This document shows, in pieces, positions 24,121 to 31,932 of a stretch of 50,983 bases of DNA. Every line of letters begins with the position of its first letter. Positions within the stretch are counted from its first letter, which is position 1. Source of the stretch: an uncultured Bacteroidales bacterium (GTDB lineage: Bacteria > Bacteroidota > Bacteroidia > Bacteroidales > Bacteroidaceae); assembly GCA_902763885.1 (NCBI GenBank), contig CACWTU010000019.1, forward strand, positions 1-50,983. The letters are read 5' to 3'. Made by a program: the position numbers and the translations under genes. The notes under the pieces were generated by a model. It did not search any database, was not told the origin of the DNA, and saw only the letters and a list, made by a program, of their open reading frames with translations.

Positions 24121-26082
24121 TTACCATATATGTACCCTGTTACCGGGTGCAATATACATAGAATCCTGTTCCGTTATACCGAATGCCTCATACCATTCAT
24201 CAATATGCGGCAAGGCACCGTTCACACGCAGGCGGCTTAAAGAATGCTCATCACTCTTGGTCTGCTGCAGAATCATCTCGTCACGGCAGTTCTCAGCCCA
24301 CGTACAGGCATACGCGATAAAGAAGCGCTGCAATGGCGTAAATCCAAGTTTCACATCTTTCTGATTACATGACTCACGGAATGCCTCAAGAGCTACCGTC
24401 AGGCCGCCGTGGTCAGCTATATTCTCACCCAGGGTGAGTTTACCGTTGGCCTTTATGCCCGGCAGTACCTCAATCCCGCTGAACCAATCCACCAATACTT
24501 TTACGCGGCGGTTGAAACGGCGGGTATCGGACTTGCTCCACCAGTTGCACATATTGCCCTCCTTGTCAAACTGGCGACCCTCATCATCAAAGCCGTGAGT
24601 CATCTCATGACCCATGATGGTTCCTATGGCACCATAGTTGAATGCGTCATCGGCTTCCATGCTGAAGAACGGATATTGCAATATTCCCGCAGGGAAACAT
24701 ATTTCATTGATGGAGACGTCATAATAGGCGTTTATCTCCTGCGGGTTCATGTACCACTCGGTAGGATCAACAGGCTTCCTGAACTTACGCTCCACCATAT
24801 CGTTCCAGAAGTATCGGCTTATGGAGGCGCTGTTCTCAAATAGTGTCTTTGCCGGGTCAATCTCCATCTTGGAGTAGTCACGCCACTTGTCAGGGAAACC
24901 TATCTTGAACTTGAAGGCATCAAGTTTTTCAAGTGCCAGACGGCGGCTCTCATCGCTCAGCCAGTCCTGAGCCTCAATGCGGCGGGCAAGCGCACGTTTA
25001 AGATTATGGAACATCTCTATCATGCGCTCCTTAGCTCCCGCGGGGAAATACTTCTCCACATAAAGGCGTCCCAGAGCGTCACCAAGAGTTCCGTTTACGG
25101 CCGATGTTGCACGTTTCCACATGGGTTTGGGTTCCTTCTGCCCACTCAAGGTACGCCCGTAAAAATCAAAATCGGCATCATCAAAGGCTTTACCTATACG
25201 TGTGCCGTTTGAATCAAGCATCTGCCACTCCATAAGGACCTTCTGATCCTCAAGCGGTTCATCATTCAGTACATGTATTGCCTCCAGGATTGCCTCCGGT
25301 TGCCCTACATCTACCCACTCTACTCCGCCAAGACCAAGTTTACTGAAAAAACCGTTCCATTCAAAACCAGGTAGCTGCTCATAGAGTTCAGCAACAGACA
25401 TCTTGTTGTAATTAGAGGCAGGATCACGCAGCTGGACATTGTTTCTTGAAGCTTTGGCCAAGCGTTTCTCTATACGCCATATTATACGCATCCTGCGTCG
25501 GGCCTCCCATCTGCCGTAACCGGTAAGCATCAACATACGCACCACGTGTTTCTTGAATGCCTTACGTATATTCTGGGTCTGACGGTCACGGTCAGTATAA
25601 TACTCCTTGTCACCCAGCGTGAGGCCACCTTGGCTCAAACCAACGATATTGTTTTTGCTGTCCTTGAGATCAGGGCCTATGCCCACATCAAAGTAACCGG
25701 TCACCCCGTAAGGATCAAGTTCCAGCATCAGATTGAGCAGTTCCTCTCTATCAGAAACAGCATTTATGCGCTCCATATAAGGCTTGATGGGTGCCAGCCC
25801 CTCACGGTCACGGCGTTCAGTATCCATGACAAGGTTATAAAGGGCAGCAATGCGGGCGGCATCACTGCCCGGAGCATTGTCCTGAACGGTGATGCCGTCA
25901 ATAAGATCCTTGAGCTGCTGACGGTTCAGCTCAGCCAGCTCATCATATGTACCGTAACTGGAAAAGTCATCAGGCATAGGATTGGCATCAAGCCATCCCC
26001 CGCAACTGAACCTGTAGAAATCCTGACCGGGGCTTACGCTACGGTCAAGGTTCTCCTCCTTTATACCAGCACCTTTAAGCAC
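24121..26082 (-). CDS. M13-family zinc metallopeptidase lacking a signal peptide (copy B)
   Basis: 653 residues. Zinc motif IMGHEMTHGFDDEGRQFD (HExxH), third ligand in ENIADHGGL, and the conserved NAYYDVSINEICFPAGILQYPFF and C-terminal SRLRVNGALPHIDEWYEAFG of neprilysin/PepO. Start is GTG 26082, three bases after the stop of copy A; the first residues MLKGAGIKEENLDRSVSPGQDFYRF already align with copy A just after its lipobox, so no export signal is encoded. It therefore looks cytoplasmic or has lost its signal. Probably a tandem duplicate of the upstream gene. Confidence 0.93.
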   Translation of the reverse strand: MLKGAGIKEENLDRSVSPGQDFYRFSCGGWLDANPMPDDFSSYGTYDELAELNRQQLKDLIDGITVQDNAPGSDAARIAALYNLVMDTERRDREGLAPIKPYMERINAVSDREELLNLMLELDPYGVTGYFDVGIGPDLKDSKNNIVGLSQGGLTLGDKEYYTDRDRQTQNIRKAFKKHVVRMLMLTGYGRWEARRRMRIIWRIEKRLAKASRNNVQLRDPASNYNKMSVAELYEQLPGFEWNGFFSKLGLGGVEWVDVGQPEAILEAIHVLNDEPLEDQKVLMEWQMLDSNGTRIGKAFDDADFDFYGRTLSGQKEPKPMWKRATSAVNGTLGDALGRLYVEKYFPAGAKERMIEMFHNLKRALARRIEAQDWLSDESRRLALEKLDAFKFKIGFPDKWRDYSKMEIDPAKTLFENSASISRYFWNDMVERKFRKPVDPTEWYMNPQEINAYYDVSINEICFPAGILQYPFFSMEADDAFNYGAIGTIMGHEMTHGFDDEGRQFDKEGNMCNWWSKSDTRRFNRRVKVLVDWFSGIEVLPGIKANGKLTLGENIADHGGLTVALEAFRESCNQKDVKLGFTPLQRFFIAYACTWAENCRDEMILQQTKSDEHSLSRLRVNGALPHIDEWYEAFGITEQDSMYIAPGNRVHIW

Positions 26083-26085
26083 AGA

Positions 26086-28119
26086 TTACCAGATACGTGC
26101 TCTCTTTTCAGGAGCCAGATAAAGTGCGTTATCCTCTGTTATGCCGAATGCATCATACCATGCATCAATATGTGGCAGGGTACCGTTAACACGCCAGCGG
26201 CCCAGGGCATGGGGGTCACTCTTGGTGCGGTTACGAATCTCCTCATCACGGATATTGCCGGCCCATACGCCTGCGTATGCCATAAAGAAACGCTGTTCCG
26301 GAGTAAAACCGTTTACAGTCTTAAGCGGAGCATCCTTTGTGGCGTTCTTGAATGCCTGATAAGCTACCATCAGGCCACCATGGTCTGCTATATTCTCACC
26401 CAAAGTGAGTTCACCGTTACCGTTCAGGTCAGGCAACACCTTTATGCCGTTAAAATGATTTACAATAACCTGAACATGCTCCTTGAACTTATCGGCATCA
26501 CCCTCAGCCCACCAATCGGCAAAGTTACCCTCCTTATCAAACTGACGGCCCTGGTCATCAAATCCGTGAGTCATCTCGTGGCCGATTACAACGCCTATGG
26601 CACCATAATTGAATGCATCATCGGCACTCATGTCAAAGAACGGATACTGAAGTATTCCGGCCGGGAAGCATATCTCATTGGTTGTGGGATTATAATATGC
26701 GTTCACGGTCTGCGGGGTCATGAACCACTCAGTGTTGTCCACCGGTTTCTTGTACTTGCGCTCAACGGCATCCTGCCAGAAGAAACGGCTCACCGCAATA
26801 TTGTTCTCAAACAGGGTTTTAGCAGGATCTATCTTAAGTTTTGAATAATCCTTCCACTTGTCAGGATAACCTATCTTTACATAGAAGGCATCAAGTTTCT
26901 TATGGGCGTATGCCTTGGTGCTGTCACTCATCCAGTCCTGAGCGTCAATACGCTCACCCAGAGCTATCTGCAGGTTCTTTACAAGCGTTACCATACGCTC
27001 CTTTGATGATGCCGGGAAGTACTTCTCAACATAGAGTTGTCCGATGGCCTCACCCAACACACCGCTCACAGTTGACGTGGCACGTTTCCACCATGGCTGC
27101 TGCTCCTGACGTCCGCTCATGACCTTGCCATAGAAATCAAAATTGGCCTGATCCAGTTCCGTAGTCAGTCTTGAAGCTGCATGGTCTATGAGCTGCCACT
27201 CCATCAGAGCCTTGTGAGCCTCAACAGGCACCTGAGCCAGAATAGCCTCCACCTCATGGATAGGCTCAGGCTGACCTACATCGACAAAATCGCAGTCACC
27301 GATGCCCAAATTATCAAACATCATCTGCCAGTCAATGCCTTTATAGTCTTTCTTGAGATCGGCAAATGACATCTTGTGATAGTTTGCTGCCGGGTCACGC
27401 TGCTGCACCGCACTGTATGACTTCTCTGCAATACGGGTCTCTATCAACATCACATCCTCCATCTTCTTCTGTGCCGTATTCTCATCAAATCCGCACAGGG
27501 TGAACATGCGTACTACATGTTTCTTGAATGCCTCACGGATTGCAGTCGTGGCCTCATCGGTATCCAGGTAATACTCCTTCTCGCCAAGTGACAGACCGCC
27601 CTGACCTATGCTCACAAGATTAGACTTGCTGTCCATCATATCGGCACCTATTCCTATGCCGAAATAGTTACCGGCCAGGCCATTGATATCCAACTCCACC
27701 ATAAGCGGGAATATCTCCTTGCGGTCTTTGACAGCCTCAATCTTTTCAATCCAAGGCTTGAGCGGAGCAAGCCCCTCATTGTCACGACGGGCGGTGTCAA
27801 GCACCAGCTTATACAGATCAGCTATCTTCTGTGCGTTTGAACCCGGCTCGTTATCAGCAGCCACGATATCATCAATAAGGCCCTTCAACTGCTGGCGGTT
27901 ATCCTCTGCCAGCTGGTCAAAGCTTCCAAAACGTGCATACTCGTCAGTAAGCGGATGAGCTGCATTCCAACCTCCATCGGCAAACTGGAAAAAATCATCA
28001 CCCGGAACAGCACTAGTATCAAGATTCTCAAGTTTGATACCTATTCCCTGCTTTGAATTGTTACAAGACAACATAGTAATTCCTGCAAATGCAATTGTGA
28101 ATAATAAAATCTTATTCAT
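26086..28119 (-). CDS. M13-family zinc metallopeptidase, lipoprotein (copy A)
   Basis: 677 residues. Lipoprotein signal MNKILLFTIAFAGITMLSC (Cys19). M13 features: N-terminal lobe starting GDDFFQFADGGWNAAHPL, GVVIGHEMTHGFDDQGRQFD (HExxH), ENIADHGGLMVAYQAF with the third zinc ligand, and C-terminal RWRVNGTLPHIDAWYDAFG. It is an envelope-bound oligopeptidase of the neprilysin/PepO family. It lies 13 bases behind the ABC-F gene and is followed at 3 bases by copy B; the two share long stretches of identity. Confidence 0.95.
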   Translation of the reverse strand: MNKILLFTIAFAGITMLSCNNSKQGIGIKLENLDTSAVPGDDFFQFADGGWNAAHPLTDEYARFGSFDQLAEDNRQQLKGLIDDIVAADNEPGSNAQKIADLYKLVLDTARRDNEGLAPLKPWIEKIEAVKDRKEIFPLMVELDINGLAGNYFGIGIGADMMDSKSNLVSIGQGGLSLGEKEYYLDTDEATTAIREAFKKHVVRMFTLCGFDENTAQKKMEDVMLIETRIAEKSYSAVQQRDPAANYHKMSFADLKKDYKGIDWQMMFDNLGIGDCDFVDVGQPEPIHEVEAILAQVPVEAHKALMEWQLIDHAASRLTTELDQANFDFYGKVMSGRQEQQPWWKRATSTVSGVLGEAIGQLYVEKYFPASSKERMVTLVKNLQIALGERIDAQDWMSDSTKAYAHKKLDAFYVKIGYPDKWKDYSKLKIDPAKTLFENNIAVSRFFWQDAVERKYKKPVDNTEWFMTPQTVNAYYNPTTNEICFPAGILQYPFFDMSADDAFNYGAIGVVIGHEMTHGFDDQGRQFDKEGNFADWWAEGDADKFKEHVQVIVNHFNGIKVLPDLNGNGELTLGENIADHGGLMVAYQAFKNATKDAPLKTVNGFTPEQRFFMAYAGVWAGNIRDEEIRNRTKSDPHALGRWRVNGTLPHIDAWYDAFGITEDNALYLAPEKRARIW

Positions 28120-28132
28120 AAAATATCATTGA

Positions 28133-30058
28133 CTAAATATTCTCGCCTTCCATCATGGCCTCCTCCCAACGCTCTTCAGCTTTGGCAAGATCATCCTTCA
28201 GCTTGCCGTATGCCTCAAACATAGCCTGATTCTGCGCTCCCCCGGGAGTAGCCAGCCACTCTTCAATGTCCTTTATCTCTTTCGATATGCGCTCCACCTC
28301 CTTCTCACACTCCTCAATCCTTTTCTGGATCTTGCGCTTGCGTCGTTCCTGCTCCTTCCTGGCCTCATAATCCTCTTTTCCGGCCGATGCCTTATCCTGC
28401 TGTGGCTGTACCGCTGGAGCTCCTTTCATGCGACCGATATCAGCCAGACTGTCCAGATTTTTTTTCTGAAGGAAATCATAGATGCCGCCCAAATGCTCAC
28501 GGACCTTACCATCGGCAAACTCATAGACCTTGCTTACCAGGCCGTCCAGGAACTCACGGTCATGGCTTACTACGATAACCGTTCCGTCAAATGCCTGAAT
28601 TGCCTCCTTAAGAACATCCTTTGATGCCATATCCAGATGATTGGTAGGCTCATCAAGGATAAGCAGGTTATTGGGTGTAAGCAGCAGGCGTATCATTGCC
28701 AAGCGGCTACGTTCACCTCCTGAGAGCACCTTTACCTTCTTCTGGCCGGCCTCACCGCCAAACATGAATGCGCCAAGAATGTCATTGATGCGGGTACGTA
28801 TGGGCCCGGTAGCAACATTGTCAATAGTATCATGTACCGTCAGCTCATCATCAAGCAGCTGTGCCTGGTTCTGGGCATAGTACCCTATCTGTATGTTATG
28901 ACCTATTGTGAGCGTTCCGTCAAAAGGAATCTCTCCCATAATGCACTTCACCAAGGTGGTTTTGCCTTCACCGTTACGGCCCACAAAAGCCACCTTCTCA
29001 CCGCGCTTTATCGTAAGGTCCACCCCGCTGAAAACAGTGTGGTCACCATAGTTTTTGGCTACACCTTCACAAATCACGGGATAGTTGCCACTGCGGATTG
29101 CGGGCGGGAACTTAAGACGCATGGTCTTGTTATCCACCTCATCAATCTCAATAGGCACAATCTTCTCAAGTGCCTTGATGCGGCTCTGCACCTGTACAGC
29201 CTTGGTGGGTTTGTAACGGAAGCGCTCTATGAACTCCTTGGCATCAGCTATCTCCTTCTGCTGGTTCTCATAGGCACGGAGTTGCTGTTCACGACGCTCC
29301 TGGCGCAAAATCACGAACTCATTGTACTTGACCTTATAATCATATATCACGCCACAAGATATCTCTATGGTGCGGGTGGTAACGTTGTTGATGAAGGCAC
29401 GGTCATGGCTCACCAATATTACAGCATTACAGCGCTTGGCAAGAAACTCCTCAAGCCACTGTATGCTCTCAATGTCAAGGTGGTTGGTAGGCTCATCAAG
29501 CAGCAGCACATCAGGATGACGCAGCAGGATCTTGGCCAGCTCTATGCGCATGCGCCAACCGCCGCTGAACTCGCTGGTGGGACGGTCAAAATCATCACGA
29601 CGGAATCCCAGACCCAGCAGTGCCTGTTCCAGTTCAGCCTGATAATTACCGCCTCCCATCATCTGGTAGCGCTCGCTCTCACGGGTAAAGCGGTCTATGA
29701 GAGCGTGATACTCCTCACTCTCATAGTCAGTGCGCTCAACCATCTGGTTGTTAAGACGCTCGACCTCAGCCTTGAGCTTGTGAATATCCTCAAAGGCGGT
29801 CTCGGCCTCCTGTCTTACGGTGCGTGTATCGGCCAGTTTCATTACCTGCGGCAGGTAACCTATGGTCATCTCCTTGGGTATGGAAACCGTGCCCGATGTA
29901 GGCTGCTGCAGTCCGGCAATGATCTTAAGCATGGTTGATTTGCCCGCACCGTTCTTACCCACCAGGGCAATACGATCCTTGTCACCTACCACGTAGCTGA
30001 CATCATGGAACAGAGGTCGGGCTCCGAACTCAACCTTAAGATTCTCTACCGAAAACAC
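28133..30058 (-). CDS. ABC-F family ATPase (ribosome-associated, Uup/EttA-like)
   Basis: 641 residues with two ABC domains and no membrane segments. Walker A motifs GKNGAGKST and GRNGEGKTT; signatures SGGWRMRIELAKILL and SGGERSRLAMIRLLL; Walker B VLLLDEPTNHLD and LLILDEPTNHLD. The inter-domain linker (about 240-300) is basic (RERREQQLRAYENQQKEIADAKEFIERFR), the P-site tRNA-interaction motif of ABC-F proteins. The C-terminal 80 residues form a charged coiled coil as in Uup. Such proteins act on stalled ribosomes; a resistance role is not indicated. It starts 9 bases behind the nucleotidyltransferase. Confidence 0.95.
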   Translation of the reverse strand: MFSVENLKVEFGARPLFHDVSYVVGDKDRIALVGKNGAGKSTMLKIIAGLQQPTSGTVSIPKEMTIGYLPQVMKLADTRTVRQEAETAFEDIHKLKAEVERLNNQMVERTDYESEEYHALIDRFTRESERYQMMGGGNYQAELEQALLGLGFRRDDFDRPTSEFSGGWRMRIELAKILLRHPDVLLLDEPTNHLDIESIQWLEEFLAKRCNAVILVSHDRAFINNVTTRTIEISCGVIYDYKVKYNEFVILRQERREQQLRAYENQQKEIADAKEFIERFRYKPTKAVQVQSRIKALEKIVPIEIDEVDNKTMRLKFPPAIRSGNYPVICEGVAKNYGDHTVFSGVDLTIKRGEKVAFVGRNGEGKTTLVKCIMGEIPFDGTLTIGHNIQIGYYAQNQAQLLDDELTVHDTIDNVATGPIRTRINDILGAFMFGGEAGQKKVKVLSGGERSRLAMIRLLLTPNNLLILDEPTNHLDMASKDVLKEAIQAFDGTVIVVSHDREFLDGLVSKVYEFADGKVREHLGGIYDFLQKKNLDSLADIGRMKGAPAVQPQQDKASAGKEDYEARKEQERRKRKIQKRIEECEKEVERISKEIKDIEEWLATPGGAQNQAMFEAYGKLKDDLAKAEERWEEAMMEGENI

Positions 30059-30067
30059 CTAGAATTC

Positions 30068-30952
30068 TTATGCAAACAGCTTAGCAGGATAAACACCCTC
30101 CTTTACAAGTTCTGCAATCTTATCAACCACACCCTGGCGGTCATCAGCGTATGTCACGCCAAACCACTTGGAAGTGGTATCCAGAACCTCAACAGTTGCA
30201 GTTCCGTTGTTGATCAGTTCATTCACCATGAGCGGAATGAAATACTCTGACTTGGGAACGTTGATATTAGCCTTAAGCCATCCCTTGAAGAAATCCTCAG
30301 AGTACTTCATATAATCTGGAGTGAATCCCCAAACGTTCATTGAAACGGGAGTGTTATCCTCAATCTTGACCCAATCCTCACCGTCCTTGTAGCATACGCC
30401 GTTCTCACGACGCAGAATCTCGGTACGCTCCACAACAGTAGTCAGGTGACGCTTTTCATTCACCTCACATACGCCGCGTGATACCTTACCGTTCTCACTA
30501 AGGGTATTGGCTACGCGGAATCCTACCATTGAGTAGACGTTCTTTGAACCTTCAGGCAGTGAGCTCAGGAACTTGCCCATTACAGCAAAGCAGTCACGGC
30601 CATAGAAATCATCGGCATTGATTACGCAGAAAGGCTCATTGATGACATCCTTGGCCATGAGCACTGCGTGGTTGGTACCCCATGGTTTGGTACGGTCCTC
30701 CGGGCATTTGAAACCCTCTGGCAGGTCATTGATGCTCTGGAACACCACCTCAGTCTGAACGTGGCCCTCATATTTCTTGAGCACCAGACGGCGGAAATCA
30801 TCTTCAAAGTCCTTGCGAATAATGAACACCACCTTGCCGAATCCGGCGCGGATAGCATCAAACACAGAGTAATCCATAATGGTCTCACCATTGGGGCCAA
30901 GAGCGTCAAGCTGCTTGAGTCCACCGTAACGGCTACCCATACCGGCAGCCAA
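30068..30952 (-). CDS. sugar-nucleotide-type nucleotidyltransferase with unusual start
   Basis: 294 residues from TTG 30952. Rossmann-like NTP-transferase fold: N-terminal AAGMGSRYGGLKQLDALGPNGETIMDYSV (the GxGxR nucleotide loop), FCVINADDFYGRD (the metal-binding Asp region), VSMNVWGFTP. Related proteins usually start M-x(3-6)-LAAGMGSRYGG; here the first in-frame ATG (30940) is inside the loop, and upstream codons read ATA TTA AAT TTG. So translation starts at TTG 30952, at ATA 30961, or the 5' end is damaged. A TACCTTTG -7 box ends 11 bases before the TTG, so the mRNA would be nearly leaderless. First gene of the 30952-22280 run. Confidence 0.85.
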   Translation of the reverse strand: MAAGMGSRYGGLKQLDALGPNGETIMDYSVFDAIRAGFGKVVFIIRKDFEDDFRRLVLKKYEGHVQTEVVFQSINDLPEGFKCPEDRTKPWGTNHAVLMAKDVINEPFCVINADDFYGRDCFAVMGKFLSSLPEGSKNVYSMVGFRVANTLSENGKVSRGVCEVNEKRHLTTVVERTEILRRENGVCYKDGEDWVKIEDNTPVSMNVWGFTPDYMKYSEDFFKGWLKANINVPKSEYFIPLMVNELINNGTATVEVLDTTSKWFGVTYADDRQGVVDKIAELVKEGVYPAKLFA

Positions 30953-30962
30953 ATTTAATATG

Positions 30963-30970
30963 CAAAGGTA
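30963..30970 (-). promoter_or_regulatory. -7 box of the nucleotidyltransferase-ABC-F-M13-U32 run
   Basis: On the minus strand TACCTTTG is a perfect TAnnTTTG, ending 10 bases before the TTG at 30952. Spacing to any ATG-type start is too short for a normal leader. Confidence 0.5.
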
Positions 30971-31046
30971 ACATTTTACTTTGGCGTAGGCGTTGGCTTT
31001 GGCCTAAAAACCATTATATTCGCACTCAATAAATTCAAACATAACT

Positions 31047-31925
31047 ATGAAAAGATATCTGATAGGTATTCCCGTTGTACTGGCACTTTTGTTTGCCACC
31101 AATTGCAAGAACAACAATGCAGCTGCCCCTGTTGAGGAGGTTGATGCCGATACCATCATTCTGGATGCTGACCAATATGTGCGTTTTGAAACGACAGAGG
31201 GTAATTTCACGATAAAACTTTACCGCGAGACCCCGTTGCACCGTCACAACATGGTGCGTCAGGCACGTAAAGGTTTCTATGACAACCAGCTGTTTTTTGG
31301 AGTACAGAAAGGCTACAAGATTCAAGCCGGTGATGTGAAATCCAAAAACGCCAAGCCCGGACAGGAGATTGGAGTGGATGAAGAGAATGACACCATAATG
31401 TCTGAGATCAATCCTTGGAAATTCTACCATAAACGCGGAGCTGTGGGCCAGGCCAGCACGGTACAGTTCAAGTACTCCACCAGCCAGCAGTTCTACATAA
31501 TAACCGGCAGCAAGGTCAAGACCAATACCCTAACATCACAGGAGAACAAGATTAACAAGCGTTACCGTCAGGTTGTAAAGGACTCACTGACCCAGTTCCA
31601 TGCAAAAGAGTTGCGTGAATGGAAAAAATTTGGTGAGAACAAAAAAATAAGCAAGCTGAATGACCAGCTCAACAAGCAAACTGATGAAATAATGAAAACA
31701 CGCAAGTCATTCAGCTACTCCAAACAACAGACCAAGGAGTATGCCGATATTGGCGGAGCTCCCACCTTGGACGGCATGTACACCGTTTTTGGTGAGATAT
31801 GCGACGGAATGGATGTTGTTGATGCCATATCACAATTGCCGGCCATACGTAAAAACGGCCGCCCCGATCCCGATGTAAAGATAATCAGAGCCTACGTCCT
31901 AAACGACACCCTCCAGGCTCAATAA
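31047..31925 (+). CDS. cyclophilin-type peptidyl-prolyl isomerase, lipoprotein
   Basis: 292 residues. Signal MKRYLIGIPVVLALLFATNC with a lipobox-like end. The cyclophilin core starts FETTEGNFTIKLYRETPLHRHNMVRQARKGFYDNQLFF and continues with GAVGQA..SQQFYIITG and the C-terminal GGAPTLDGMYTVFGEICDGMDVVDAI. A charged helical insertion of about 70 residues (NKINKRYRQVVKDSLTQFHAKELREWKKF..) separates the halves. It would assist folding of envelope proteins. A truncated paralogue lies at 43551-43997; 94 bases (31479-31572) are identical to it. Confidence 0.93.
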   Translation: MKRYLIGIPVVLALLFATNCKNNNAAAPVEEVDADTIILDADQYVRFETTEGNFTIKLYRETPLHRHNMVRQARKGFYDNQLFFGVQKGYKIQAGDVKSKNAKPGQEIGVDEENDTIMSEINPWKFYHKRGAVGQASTVQFKYSTSQQFYIITGSKVKTNTLTSQENKINKRYRQVVKDSLTQFHAKELREWKKFGENKKISKLNDQLNKQTDEIMKTRKSFSYSKQQTKEYADIGGAPTLDGMYTVFGEICDGMDVVDAISQLPAIRKNGRPDPDVKIIRAYVLNDTLQAQ

Positions 31926-31932
31926 TAGGTCA

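Noticed and set aside
25546-26844. 432-codon open frame on the plus strand
   Set aside because: It is antisense to both M13 peptidase genes, which carry strong motifs; composition is typical of a codon shadow.
28832-29938. 368-codon open frame on the plus strand
   Set aside because: It is antisense to the ABC-F gene with its two complete ATPase domains; no motifs of its own.
28133-30058. Antibiotic-resistance ABC-F protein
   Set aside because: The linker and C-terminal coiled coil are those of housekeeping Uup/EttA-like members; nothing specific for resistance.
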